A DNA stretch of 64,000 bases from Macrocystis pyrifera (lineage: Eukaryota > Sar > Phaeophyceae > Laminariales > Laminariaceae). Made by a program: the position numbers and the translations under genes. The notes beneath the pieces were generated by a model. That model saw nothing but the letters and a program-made list of their open reading frames with translations, made no database searches and was not told where the DNA came from. The stretch covers positions 9,439,359 to 9,503,358 of the forward strand of contig JASSKH010000028.1 of the NCBI GenBank assembly GCA_031763025.1, read 5' to 3'. Positions 24,041 through 35,735 of this stretch are shown here, one piece after another (position 1 is the first letter of the stretch; every line of letters begins with the position of its first letter).

Positions 24041-25200
24041 ATTCCATTGGAGGTTCTGGCAGATCTAGTGACGAGGGGGCTCCCCGAATCGAGCAATATC
24101 CCTCGGCTCGGAGGCAGCTTAGGGGAAATTCGAGACACCTGAGAGGTACCGAAGGATACGATGGCAGGCATCGTCCCTGAATCTCGGCTGGATTTGGGTC
24201 TAGGTGCAAGGGGGGACAGACCCCAAGGCCTCAATAGGCCGACATGCTAGCGGCGCATGATGCGGTCATCACCAACTCCAGGAAAACCGACAGAAGTTGG
24301 GGAAGCTGGTCAACCTGGGCCGGCACGCCGCGCGCACAGCTTCTCTGGACCAGCCGCCGGAGACGGCACGCCCACCGGGACCGGACGACCCACTGGGGGG
24401 AAGGGGATACCAAGGCGTTCACCAAGGCTTGATACCATACCCTGCAAGGGGCAGGAGCCACCGCATGCCTTCGGGCGCGGTCACGGACTCGTGCCGTGTC
24501 ATACCCGCATAGTAATTCGTGGGAATTGGAGGGCTCTACACGGGGATTGAGGGAACACGTGGCAGCGAGGTGGCCCTGCTGTGATGCAGTCGGCGTGGAC
24601 ACCCCGACACGCACGCACCGGTCCTAGAGCCGGGCAAAAAAGCCAACACCAGCCGCTTCTCCACGCGATCTCCCCACGCTGAAGCGACTTGGGATTCCTC
24701 ACCAACTTGAGGGCGGGAAACCCTTCACGGTGGACAGGATCTGCGGATGGACATCGTCTTAAGGTGAGGGGGTCTCCGGGACGCTCCGAACCGAGACTAC
24801 AGGTATAAGCCCATCCATCTGGACGTCACCAATACAGATCCACAAGCGCAGGTACACCTGCGATGATACAGTGCTGACCACCATGGATCAGTTGCCTCTA
24901 CCGCCGAGGCGTGCAAGCGTCAACACTACGCTCGTCCGGGACATGTGTTCTTCGGCGAACTGAGCCACAAACTTGCCACTTTAGCGGTGGAAAGCTTTGT
25001 GCGTCTCGGTGTAGAGGGTACCAAAATGTATCGACCAGCTGAAAGCAAGCGTCGCGGGGGGGAGGGATGGAGGATCGATGGCGAAGAAGGGGGTGGCGAA
25101 GGCACGTCTCCTGCAAATAGCCTCAGTGACACCACAGATCGCCATTTCGATGAGGGCGTCGCGCTTCAAGCTCCAGGTTAGGGATCGCCCGGGAGCAAGA
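24041..25200. other. GC-rich stretch, probably LINE remnant or flank
   Basis: No motif could be assigned. Open frames exist on both strands without recognisable domains. Confidence 0.3.
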
Positions 25201-25210
25201 AGGAACCGGA

Positions 25211-25726
25211 GGGGGGTACTCATTTTCATGCATGGCCGCTGTCGTATGACCATGGGCCCTCGCATTCCTACAATGCCGGGACGGAGTATGTCGGGTTCTT
25301 ACCGACCAGACAGACATTGCTTGCACCATGCGCGAAACGTCGTGAGGTTTTGGGCGAGTCGCGTGAAGGGTGAGCTGCATCCTACTAAGAACCACTTAGA
25401 GGCGGATATTCTTGCATATGGATGACAGCGTCAATGAATTGATTCATTTTCTGGTATTGCCACTTCCAGAGACAGCAATGGGGTTGCTATGTAACTGCCT
25501 CGTGGATGCCTCACCATATACACACTTGTGCGGAGTTGAGGCTCTCTCCGCAAAAAAAGGATCTAACTCGACCACCAGGCGTAGTAGGCGCAAAAAAGAA
25601 CAAAAAAACGGTACCCTGGTTGTGTAGCTCGCGCAGTGAGAGGCGTGGTTTAGAGTGTCGTCGCCAACCGACGCCAACCCAACATTTATATATACCAGGT
25701 ACATACTTCAAGGAACCGGGGGGGGG
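25211..25726 (-). mobile_element. C-tailed short interspersed repeat, copy C (near full length)
   Basis: Reads on the plus text from G-run + GTACTCATTTTCATGCATGG to TATATATACCAGGTAC. The flanks AAGGAACCGGAGGGGGG (left) and AAGGAACCGGGGGGGG (right) form a duplication of about 15 bp that includes the G-run. The unit is about 500 bp with an internal A-rich tract and has no protein-coding signature. A conceptual translation is shared between copies only because the DNA is. Confidence 0.85.
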
Positions 25727-26312
25727 AGATGACAGGCCCACACCAGTGGCGTGGGGATGGAACCTGGACGCGGCTCAGGATTTAAGGGTTAAAGGTAGAG
25801 GAACATGCAATGAGAAGGAAGAAGTAACGTCAGCGTGTTAAGCATATAGAGGTCGAGCCAAAAACAGGTACAGAGAGGATTTAGCCTTTGTGTACAGGTT
25901 TCTTTTTGTTTTAGTTTCCCTAGGTTTTTTCGATTCGGGGAATGCTTATGAGTGATCAACGAGAGTTGAAGCGATGGCATGTTGTCACCGCGGATCGCTG
26001 GCCTCCCCTCGATGAGGCAACAGCATTGAGTGTGAGCATTCTGGTTTTATCACGGTGTCACTATATGCGTAATAATATACAACATCAGACGCGGAGGTAT
26101 CCCGAGCAGCCCGCGACATGTATGAGTCCTTGTCACGGGGATGCAAACTACAGGGGGTGCAAGTAGTTTACCGACCGACGCCGTGTATGTTTTAGACTGC
26201 ATGGATTGCTCGTCGCCTAGTAATGAAACGTCTCCCTTGATATTAGTTTCCGCGTCATCATCATGCACCGTTTTGGGTATGTTGTGGTTGGCCTCTCTCT
26301 GGCCAACCAGCT

Positions 26313-26430
26313 GGGGGCGGGGGGGGGGGGGGGGGCATGTACTCATTATCATGTATGGCCGTAGTCGTATGACTATAGACCCTCGCACCCCTAAAATGCC
26401 GGGACGGAGCACGTCGGGTTTTCATTGACC
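26313..26430 (-). mobile_element. C-tailed short interspersed repeat, copy D (5'-truncated)
   Basis: Only about 95 bp of the unit's 3' end, from G-run + CATGTACTCATTATCATG to GCACGTCGGGTTTTCA. It is inserted exactly at the G-run that forms the tail of the LINE at 26450. Confidence 0.85.
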
Positions 26431-26449
26431 AGGGGGCGGGGGGTGGGGG

Positions 26450-28071
26450 CGTACTCATTTGTTGCTTGCCTTATCATTTGACCATTGACCACGCATCCAT
26501 TTCGAGACGGAGCACCGATCCTACTCCTAATAAGGACACCCCAAACATTTTGGCGCCCATTACGATGTTTCCATATGGTACATAGAGTTTTTTTGCTAAA
26601 TTTTTCCCCTTTCTGTTTCGCAGCTTGTGGCCACCATTTATCTCCCAGGATAGCGATCGTTTTCTCGCTGCTATCTAGTGTACCAAACTCCTCCATGTCA
26701 CATATCGTCTATTTCCAACATCTATTCTTCTAACACATCCCGTTCCTCCTTGGACAGTTCACATTCTCCTACTGTGTGAGTTCTGCTCTCTATTGCTTTG
26801 CCGCACGAGCACGTCTGTGCATCTACTTCCTCTCCCTCCCGGCTACTGGTATACCTCTTTCTTCTTTCTGGCAGGTCCAGATCACCCACACGAAATCGCA
26901 GTTTCAACGTTTTGGCGAAATCCATTGGGCCCTGCAAATACGTTTTCAGTCCTATCCCTTCGCTTAATCCCCGTATATCTTCAAGTGTTTATCCGAGTTC
27001 ACCTTGTTTCTTAGCGCAAGCCTTTCCCTTTTTTCTATCCTTGCTCCCGTACAGCTCTATCAACTATGCATAGCCGGAAACCTCTTTTTTGGTATATTCC
27101 TTACTTTATATCGCCATTTCAACTTTCTTATGTCTCTATTTGTCTTGAATGGGAACATTCTCAGTTATCATACTGTACTAATAGTCGTACTTGAGTATCT
27201 TCGTATTCTTTTAGCCGCTGTCATCTGTTACCGTTTCCAACTGTTTTACGAACTTCGCGTTCCCTTCTCATTGTTCTCTTGCATATTCTAGCTTTGGTAC
27301 ATTTACATTCATCAGGATACATCTCTTGATCCTAGCGTCAAGGTGCGAGTCTGCTAGGATCGCATCCATCTTGCCTACGTGTGCTTTACCCTTTCCATTT
27401 ACTTTTGATATGCGTGTTTTGCAAGAGCAGTATTTTGGGATCTCTACGCCAAGGTATGTATACTCGTCTACGATCGGCAATTCATCTTCTCCCCACTTCC
27501 AACTGAAATTTACCGGGTTCACCTTTTCACCTTATTTTCGTTACATACAACTACTGCGCACTTCCTTACGTTCGCCGCCACCCTTCATTTCCTACTGTAT
27601 TCTAACGCCTTCTCCATTTGTTTCTCCAATCCTTCGGGTGTTACCCCGTCCAGCATCACAGCGCTTCTCGCGCATTCCGTCATATGTTTCATCATTCTCC
27701 ACATCTTTCCTCTGATCCCTATTTCCCACAGCCTTTTCCACAATCCTTTTCTCCATACTGTGTCGTAGGCCTTCTGTACATCTAGAAAGAAAAAGTACGT
27801 TGTTAGCCCCGCGTCTTTCCTACCTTGGATTATCTTACCTAATGTGTACGCATGGTCTACGCAGCTACGGTTTGGCCTAAACCCTGCTTGCCCTTCGCAT
27901 ATTTTGTCTTCCTTTTCCACAATTGTTCCCATTCTATCGTTCAAAATCTTACTTGTTTTGCCTACCGTGTTCATGGTAAGCATTATCCCTGTATAGTTCC
28001 CCGGGTCAGCCATATTTCCTTTCTCGAATAAGTTTACTACGACTCCTTCTCTCCACCTCCTAGGTCCAGCT
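26450..28071 (-). mobile_element. 5'-truncated, degraded LINE with C-rich 3' end, copy 2
   Basis: The minus strand encodes reverse transcriptase pieces: CEGQAGFRPNRSCVDH, FFLDVQKAYDTVWRKGLW and MLDGVTPEGL (28013-27585). After a deletion that removes the Y-x-D-D region come YTYLGVEIPKYCSC and ILADSHLDARIKRCIL (27522-27268), then the C-terminal part shared with copy 1 (26937-26391). The 3' end on the transcript strand is AATGAGTACGCCCCC. CCAGCTGGGGG occurs at both outer edges of the LINE plus copy D (about 26307 and 28066), consistent with a target-site duplication. Confidence 0.88.
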
Positions 28072-28079
28072 GGGGGGGG

Positions 28080-29130
28080 TGTAACTGCGGCATGGCGCCG
28101 TCAGATATAATACTAGCGGAATGCGGTTGCGACGACGGGTGGTGTGTTTGAGCTTGCCAAATCGAGCGTGGTAGGAATGCAGCCGTAAGAATACCGTCAC
28201 ATTTTTTGGCGACAAGGGCGCTGCCACACAAGAGTGTTGCGACAAAGGGGTTGCCAAGGGTGGGACAAAGTACGAAAAGTGCCGATTCTGTCCGAAACCA
28301 AGGGGGCGATGATGAAGAAAACCTCAAGGCTAGATGCCTTCTTACTTTTTCTGTGGAAGCGAGTGAGCTGCCCTCATGATCACAAGTTTCATCTTCGGCG
28401 AACAGCAAACTCAATTTACTCTGAGTCTTGTGCCAGCCAACAACCGCCACGGAGTGGCGAAGCGAGGAGAGGAGTCGCCGCAGCAAGCGCATCAACAACG
28501 GCATACATTTACCGCGAGTACACAGGTGCCAGTCTTCCATTGAGCTTGTCGAGCTCTCTGCCCAAGCATGGCGGGCAGAATGGATTCGATGACCCCACGT
28601 GCGCGGTAAGAATCTGGAGCCTGTGGGGTGATATACAGGATTCAGTGCCTGTGCGTGAGAGGTGGAGCACCACCGTCCCTCTGAGGTGCAGGAGAGGTAG
28701 AGACTTCGTAATAGAAGCTCAGCTCATGCTGCACACATTGTCAGATGGCAAACAAGTGCAATCCAAATAATAATCGCAATGAGAATGGCAGCTATACAAC
28801 TCACAACTTAGCACACAACAAGATGGTAATCAGCATCGGTAGTAGCACCAGGAAGTAGTACCAGGTAGTAATAAGTTACTGCTGTAATACGCGCTCGTGA
28901 TATAGTAACATAGAGTAAGTAGTATTAACAGGGTAGATTCTTAGTAGTGCTGTTTGCAGTAGTTGTAGTACAGTAGTAGTGGCAGTATTAGTATAGTAGT
29001 CCTTACTGCAGCAGCAGTAGTACCAGGTAGTCCTTACGATTGATCATTAACAATACTCTTGCGCAGTAGTAGTACTTCGAAGTATGCTACTGCGTAAGAG
29101 AATTCGCATTGCAGCAGATGTTCAAAACTT
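28080..29130. other. Intergenic, no gene supported
   Basis: 28080-28770 has open frames on both strands without motifs. 28820-29090 is a diffuse AGTAGTA microsatellite with scattered TACCAGGTA. Confidence 0.4.
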
Positions 29131-29143
29131 GGTCGGTTTTGCG

Positions 29144-29212
29144 TAGCATGTTCGTTTATAAAGGTTAAACCACTGAGCTACTCAGTAAGCGCTGACCGAG
29201 TAGCTCTGAGGT
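29144..29212. repeat. tRNA-like foldback repeat
   Basis: GGTTAAACCACTGAGCTACT followed by its near-complement GAGTAGCTCTGAGGTTTAACC forms a hairpin with about 23 bp arms. The arms match the D-arm/A-box (GTAGCTCAGTGG) of tRNA genes. Confidence 0.75.
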
Positions 29213-29458
29213 TTAACCTAAATATTTTGAACCAAAGAAGTACCTGTGGGCTCGATACAGCCTCCCGCCGATAACAGCGTCCGGGGTTGATCAAGCCCCT
29301 AATCAGCGCCTGGTTTACTCTTCATTCGGTCCCCCTCCCTAGTCGTGCGTAATTTTACCCAAGTGGTTCGCTCCATTTTCGGCTTTCTGGTCGAGTGTTC
29401 TTTTATCGTAGTTCTCTCCACATGATTTTCCTTTTTCTATCAACGGCAGAAATAGCGG

Positions 29459-29549
29459 AAATACAACGTCTGGCGGGACTCGAACCCCGGACTTCTTTTA
29501 TTCGCTATATTTATGGTAAGCCACTGAGCTACTCAGTCAGCGCTGTACG
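29459..29549 (-). repeat. tRNA-derived SINE head or tRNA-like sequence
   Basis: The reverse complement contains GAGTAGCTCAGTGGCTTA (A-box like) and CCGGGGTTCGAGTCCCG (B-box/T-arm like) at tRNA spacing. The acceptor and T stems do not pair fully, so it is not a functional tRNA. A sister copy is at 35057-35140. Confidence 0.6.
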
Positions 29550-32500
29550 TGGGTGTACTTTATGCGCCACAAGTCGGACGCCGCGGAATTGTTCGAGCAG
29601 TTCCTCGCAGGTTCTCGTGCAGACGATGTTCCTTCTAGGGTGGTCATCGTCCGATTTTATGGGGATGGTGAATTTCGCGGGAGGGAGTTTGGAGACCTGT
29701 GTAGATTAAGAGGGATCAAGCAAGAAATCACGACGGCTGACAGTCCCCAATTCAATGGAGTAGCAGAGCGCGCGCCACAAGTTTGATTGAGAGGGCCGAA
29801 TCCAGGCTCCTGAGTTTTTTCCCGGCGCGCAACTCCCGGCCACTGCGTTGTGGGCGGAAGCGTCCCACTGGGCGTGTGATGCCGTGAACCGTACAGCAAC
29901 GGCAGCTAAGCCAGAGAGCAAGTCGCCGCATGGGATGTAGCATGGTAGCTCCCCCCCGGTAGTACTGCTACTGCTACCTTTCCTTAAGCCTGGCTACTGT
30001 AAGATGAAGAGGAAAAACAAGTCACAAACGCAAAAGCGCAAGCATGTTTTTACCTTTGCCCTGCACCCAACTACTCCCGAGACTCAGCACGAGTACTGAG
30101 GAGGCAACGCACTGTGCTAATCACGCAAAATGTCATCTGGCAACGCGTGTAGTCTGCACCCGTACCTGCTCAGGCGAATCACTCCCTGTCTACGAGAGTG
30201 GGGGGGTCCGAGGCAGACGACGTGAGCGCGTCGGATCGAGGTGGTGGGGGGGGTGGCGGATGAGCTGGACGATTATCTGGCTCACTTGAACGACCTCGAT
30301 CTGGCGTGGGGTTTCGATCTGGACGCGTTTGTGCAGGAGCGCGCACAGCAGGCATCGGTGGTCCTCCTTATTTGGTAAATTAGCGGAAGCTTCCAAAACT
30401 TCCATTTTGACTTTCAAAAAGAAGTTTATAACTTCCAAATGGAAGTTTTTGACTTCCAGATAGAAGTTGTGGAAGTCAAAATGGAATTTGTTTACTTCCA
30501 AATGGAAGTTGTGGAAGTCAAAATGAAAGTTTTGGAAGTTTTTGACTTCCAAATGGAAGTTGTGGACGTTTTTGACTTCCAAATGGAAGTTGTGGAAGTC
30601 GAGTGGAAACTTCCATTTTGCCCACGATAGTTTCCATTTCGGAAGCTAGTGCAAGCCAGTGGAAGTTTCCAAAGTGTGGAAGCAAGTGGAAGAAAAATGG
30701 AAGCTTCCACAGCCATGCCCGGTGGAAGAGGCGTTCTACGATAAAGCTTCACCCTAATTTTTCTGAGGCTCCTCACTTGAGGAGCTCCATACCTCACCCA
30801 ACTACTGACTTCAGCAAAAATCAAATTGCAATCCCGATGAATCCCCCCATGGCCCAAGTATACAACTGCGTCATTTTTCAAAAAAAGATTGGCATTGCGA
30901 CGATTTTGGGTTAAGGAGCCTCGTCATTCACAAAACATTTTAGCGGAAACGTGCTACCTCTATCGTAGAACGCGTCGGAAGCTTTGTCCAGCTTCCACTT
31001 AGCTTCTATACACCTTGATATACTTTCACCTACTGTCACCCACTTCCACTTCACGTCTAGAAATTCCATTAGACTGCTACCTTCAAGGAAACTTCCATCG
31101 GCGTCCGCGGAATCTTCTGTCCACTTCCATACTCGACCGTAACTTCCACTTACTTCCACCTACTTGCATTCGCTTCCATTCAACTTCCACAACTTACGTT
31201 TGGCTTCCAAAACTTCCATTTTACTAATATTTCGACGAAACTCCGCATCTGAGTACGAAGAATCTCTGACCACTCAAGCGCGACTTCCACCTATTTGTAC
31301 ATACTTCTCACGCACTTTCATTGAACTTCCAATAGCTACAGTTTACAGTTTACATATTTATCTTCCCTTTAACTTCCATTTCAATGGAATCTTCTACCTA
31401 CGTCCGCAGATGCCTCCACGTCCTCATTATTTGGTAAATGAGTGGAAGCTTCCAAAACTTCCGTTTGGAAGTCAAAAACTTCCAAACCTTCCATTTTGAT
31501 TTCCAACCAGTCAAAAACTTCCATTTGAAACTCCAAAATTTCTATTTTCACTTCCAAATGAAAGTTTTGGAAGTCAAAATGGAAGTTTTGGAAGTCGGGT
31601 ATGAACCTACCACGCGATTTCCATTCTCCTTTCAACTTCCACAACCTCCATTTTGACTTCCAAATGGACGTTTTTGACTTCCAGGGAAGTCAAAATGGAT
31701 GTTTTGGAAGTTTTGGAAGCCAATGTGGAAACTTCCACCCGACTTCAATTTTGACTTCCACAAATTCCATTTTGACTTCCACAACTTCCATTTTGACTTC
31801 CATAACTTCCATTTGGAAGTCAAAATTGAAGTTTAAAAAGTCTTTGACTTCCAAATGGAAGTTTTGGCAGTCGAGTGGAAGCTTTCACCGATTTACCCAG
31901 GTGGACTCCGCCGGCGAGATCGGCGACGGGACAGCCGAGACGATGGATTCGTCTCAAGGGGGTGCGGTTGACGCCTCCTCGGGCCGAATATGGAGGGCCG
32001 AAACGGCCGAGACGATGTGTTCGTCTCAAGGGGGACGCCTCCTAGGTTCCGGCAAAGAGGGCCGAAAGCGACCCGGGCGCAGCATCAGCCTCCGACAGCG
32101 GCCAAGGGAAAGGTGAGGATTCCCCCGCGGTCCTGTCGGGGAGGCCAGCACACGAATTCAGTAGATGGGGACCGTTCCCTCCGACAGTACCGGGCCGGAC
32201 CCGGGGTCAGAGCCAGCTCCTTGAGGGTGAACCTGCTGTGCACCAGCTAAGGATGAACGATGAACTCGACGCGCTGCTTGCGGCGGCGTACGAGTGGTGG
32301 ACGAAGCCTGGGAGCATCCTGAAACGTACATCCTGACGACGGAGGACGCTGTGGCCTTGCTTGCCGAAGGACCTGCTGTGGAGACCAAAGGGGAGTTGAG
32401 CGTGTGCATGTCGAGTGGTTTCCCGGAAGACGTAGAGACGCCCCCGCAGTTCGTAGCAGATGTAGAGCGCTCCCAGCATAAAGCGGCGTGGCACCAGGTC

Positions 32501-33984
32501 ATGAAAATTGAGTTGAACGGCCACAAAACGACCGATATACGTACGAAGCCGCGACACCGCCACAAGGGCGGAAACCTGCAGGTGCGAAGTGGCTGTTTAC
32601 TTACAAGACGGATAAGGATGGCCTGATAGTAAAGACGAAGACCATACTTGTGGCGAAGGGTGATAGCCAGGTGCAGGATGTAGGTTACTGTCAAACGTTT
32701 GCACCAACTCCCTCGTCAGCGTCAGTTAAAATTCTGGCGGCTGTTACCAATGAACAAGGTTTAAAGATTTTTTATCTAGACGTCGCACAAACTTTTGCTC
32801 TCGCGAAACTCGACGCCGAGATATATAACAGACTACCCGGTGGGTGTTGTGACATGTCGGGGTAGGATCGTCCGCCTACACAAATCACTGTATGGTCTAA
32901 ATAAAGCAGAGCGGACGGCAATGGGTCTGATTATCGGTAGAAAACGTGGTAGAGTACGGTATGGAGCAGTGTAGGTCTGACCCGTGTGTGTTTCGAATGG
33001 TTGTGGACGGTAAGGTAGAACTGATCATAAACGTTCATGTAGATAGCATCGTGATTGCAGGATCAGACCGAGACACAGGCTTCTATACCGAGTTAGTTAC
33101 GAAATTCCCCACGAATAGCCTCGGCGAACTGACTTGGCACACTGGTTGTGCTTCCAAACACGACTGGGATTTGGGAACATTGGATTACGCAGAAGGCGCT
33201 TATTGAAAGCATGCTGAATCGTTTTGGCGTTAACTCATCCTCTGACATCCCCTCGACCCCCGGTGTGGAATTAGGTCCAAGAAAGGAGGGCGAGATTGGA
33301 GGAGACTGGCCGTGCAGGGAGGCTGTGGGCGATGTGGCTGCCGACCATGACGAGGCCGGCCATCTCGAACGCTGTACGTGCTGTGGCGCGCCACTCCCAC
33401 AACCCTACGGAGAGGCACCGGAAGGCAGTTTTGAATATTATAACCTACCTTCACGAAACCAGGTTTTTGGGGTTGGTTTTTGTGCGGGGGTCGGGATTGG
33501 ATTTGACCGCGAATTATGATGCAGGTTATGCTGAGAAGTCGAACGGTAGGCGCTCGGTATCGGGGACGGCGATTACCCTGGGGAGTGCGGCCGTCAGTTG
33601 GGCAAGTAGTACGCAGAGGCGTGGTACGTTGCCGACAGCAGAAGCAGAGTACGTCGCCCTGGGTGAAAGGGTCCAGGGAGCTTAGTTTACGGGCGCAATG
33701 TTGTCGATTTATTGGTCCAGAGCTAAGCGGACCATGAGTCCGGGTTTTCGAGGATAACTCAGGGGGCCATAGCGTTGGCCGAGAACCCTCTTTGTTCTGC
33801 TTGGAGCGAGCATATCGACTTGCGCTTTCTTTTTGTTAGAGATCCACCTCGTGCGGAGAAGATCGACATTCAGTTCGTAGCTTCGGAAGAGCAGCACGCG
33901 GATATTTTGACGAAATCCCTTGCTGCGACCCCTTTTAAGTCTCACCGTAGGTTCTTGTTGAATCTGCCTTTGGAGGGTGAGTAA
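29550..33984 (+). mobile_element. Degraded Ty1/copia retrotransposon, 5'-truncated
   Basis: Order on the plus strand: integrase core (GDGEFRGREFGDLCRL and TADSPQFNGVAERA, 29640-29780); linker; foldback array (30373-31899); then reverse transcriptase pieces CQTFAPTPSSASVKILAA and FYLDVAQTFALAKLDAEIY (32690-32840), DPCVFRMVVDGKVELI with HVDSIVIAGSD (32975-33070), and RFGVNSSSDIP. RNase H follows as GRRSVSGTAITLGSAAVSW and PTAEAEYVALGE (33540-33680), then HIDLRFLFVRD and EEQHADILTKSLAATPF to the stop at 33984. Integrase before RT defines copia. Stops and frameshifts occur throughout and the catalytic VDD reads VDS, so it is dead. Gag and the 5' LTR are absent. Confidence 0.9.
30373..31899. repeat. 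GGAAGT/ACTTCC foldback array inserted in copia
   Basis: About 1.5 kb of short units such as ACTTCCAAATGGAAGTTTT in both orientations, so that almost any part can pair with another. The ends are inverted: TGGTAAATTAGCGGAAGCTT at the left, and a right end whose complement reads GGGTAAATCGGTGAAAGCTT. This suggests a mobile foldback element rather than simple expansion. An internal boundary near 31419 repeats the left end. Confidence 0.75.
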
Positions 33985-34950
33985 GGGGGTATGAGCAATG
34001 CTCGATGAGTACCATGTTTGACTGATGCGAGGGATAACGGGATAACTCGTCAGGTCGCCACCCTGCGCTACTTTGAAGGCCATTAGAGAGTAGCGCACCA
34101 CTTTTGGCATTTTATTTTCTGGCCATAGTCATCGTTTAGAATGCGGCCGTTGTTTCAAATGCAATGGTTTGGAGCTTTTATTACGGTTCAGGACCGTTTC
34201 AGGAGTTACGACGACATGCGTTTTCGTATCGGTAGGGGCCGCGTCATTTACGGTCCCTCCCCAATTTGTGGATGGCTTTCCTTTTAGACGAACCCATCTT
34301 TGACCTGTGGTACAAAGCAATCATTCTACCGTCTACATAACTGGAAGACCATAACTGGGAGACCCCCTCCCTAACACCAGAAATACGCCTCGCCCTTCGG
34401 GGGTTCGTGGAGCGCACATCTCGACTCGGTCCAGTCTTCGCCAAACGTGAGGTTGGTATGATTATTATCTATTCTGTGCATCATGCAGGAATGTTAAGAC
34501 CCTCTGTTCAATCCTATATATACTTTAAACGGTAATCATTCGAGTACCTCATGGATAGCCCCTGCATAGTTTGCATTACCTCATCCTGACCCTAAATCTC
34601 ATGGCTTGTAGGCTCACGAACCACAACACACCTGTGGTGTACAGGGGGTTATGACCCGGTGGCCGGTTTTCCTAATGTGGCACTGTCGTTGCCTGTTCTT
34701 AGGTCCCAGCATGTCTTGAATGTCTATTCGGTCTCATCACTGCTGTGAAGAGCCAGGGAGGGTGTTCGTTTGGATCGTTCCAGCAGCGACGGTAACAGCT
34801 TGTAGAGGATTGCGTATGTTTTCGCGGGAGTTATTATGAGTTTTGCCGGGTGCTCATAAGGAGAGTTCGAGAACTCCGCCCCGCTTTCTCTCCTCCTCTG
34901 TCCTCTCTCATACAACGACCATAAAGAAAAGAGAGAAAAGTGCATCGTTT
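33985..34950 (+). mobile_element. Candidate 3' LTR of the copia relic
   Basis: Begins right after the pol stop with a purine-rich GTAAGGGGGTATGAG (polypurine tract then TG). No second LTR is present for comparison, so the far end is unknown. No other coding signal occurs here. Confidence 0.35.
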
Positions 34951-34960
34951 GTACAGGTCA

Positions 34961-35140
34961 AATCCACTAAACTACTCAGTCAGCCGCTAAGCCGCTGTCT
35001 GAGTAGCTCAGTGGTTCGGGTTGAGTAGTTTCAGTAGTTTACCTTAAGTATTTCGAATTGACTGGGTAGCTCAGTGGTTTAACCTAATGATTATATTAAA
35101 CCCAAAGAAGCCCGGGTTTCGAGTCCCGCTAGACGTTGTG
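34961..35140 (+). repeat. tRNA-like foldback and SINE head
   Basis: Contains CTACTCAGTCAGCCGCTAAG with its complement GTCTGAGTAGCTCAGTGG, then a second tRNA-like piece (35057-35140). That piece has GGGTAGCTCAGTGGTTTA and CGGGTTTCGAGTCCCG and matches the minus-strand copy at 29459-29549, including the AGACGTTGT that follows. Confidence 0.65.
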
Positions 35141-35214
35141 TTTCCGTCTTTTCTTGTCGTGTCCCCGGAGGATATTGTGGGCGGGAGGCCGTATCGAGCC
35201 CAAAATTTAAGGAT

Positions 35215-35325
35215 TACATTATTTAGTTCGTTCATAAAGGCTACACCACTGAGATGAGCAACTCAGTCAGCACTCAGTGTTACCTTGCTGAGTAGCTCAG
35301 TGGTCTAACCTTTACAAACGAACAT
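35215..35325. repeat. tRNA-like foldback repeat
   Basis: GTTCGTTCATAAAGGCTACA at the left and AACCTTTACAAACGAAC at the right are inverted complements enclosing GAGTAGCTCAGTGGTCTAAC. It is the same family as 29144-29212, with the outer arms preserved. Confidence 0.75.
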
Positions 35326-35336
35326 AGTGCCCCCGC

Positions 35337-35562
35337 GAAGTACCGGCTCTACCGAGCGCTACCAGACCGCTTGCAGACGCACGGCGGTCCCACGCCTCCC
35401 GCCCCCCCACAGCAGCCCTCCGTGTCCCCGGTGAAAGAAAAGGCGCCGGCGGCCAACTCGGCGAGTGGGGAGCGTGGAAAGGTGCCCTCCCCGCGACGGG
35501 TTGCTCGCTCCCGGGGAAAGGGGCGGATCCCCGCCACGAAGGGGGTGTCCTACTTCTTCTGA
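35337..35562 (+). CDS. Terminal exon of an unrecognised plus-strand gene
   Basis: The frame starts after an AG near 35336-35340, reads KYRLYRALPDRLQTHGGPT, then a Pro/Ala/Lys/Arg-rich tail ending ATKGVSYFF and TGA. GC-rich codon use contrasts with the flanks. No upstream exon was found, probably because transposons fill the intron. The basic low-complexity tail gives no function. Confidence 0.45.
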
Positions 35563-35666
35563 GGCGTTTGCCTCCCAGGTTATGTTCCGTGTCCCCTGTT
35601 ATGGGATTCCATTCCATTTATATGGAAGACCTTTTTTTCGGCGATGAACCACTGTCACACCCCCCC

Positions 35667-35735
35667 CCCGGGTAATTGCTGAGCGGTAGAACGCTCGATT
35701 CTGTACGCCAAGTCCGAGGTTCGACTCACATCTTT
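35667..35735 (+). repeat. tRNA-like sequence
   Basis: GCTGAGCGGTAGAACGCTCG followed at tRNA spacing by GTCCGAGGTTCGACTC gives A- and B-box-like elements. The acceptor stem does not close, so a SINE head or tRNA pseudogene is likelier than a working tRNA. Confidence 0.45.

Noticed and set aside
28037-28540. 167-codon minus-strand frame next to the LINE 5' end
   Set aside because: No domain. It spans the junction between the LINE target site and unique DNA, with an equally long frame on the other strand.
29459-29549. Functional tRNA gene
   Set aside because: A- and B-box-like segments exist, but T-stem and acceptor pairing fail and related copies are rearranged. The same reasoning applies at 35667, 36303, 37377 and 58935.
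30373-31899. CRISPR-like array
   Set aside because: Units are short, occur in both orientations, and have no uniform spacer. It is a foldback or minisatellite structure in eukaryotic DNA.
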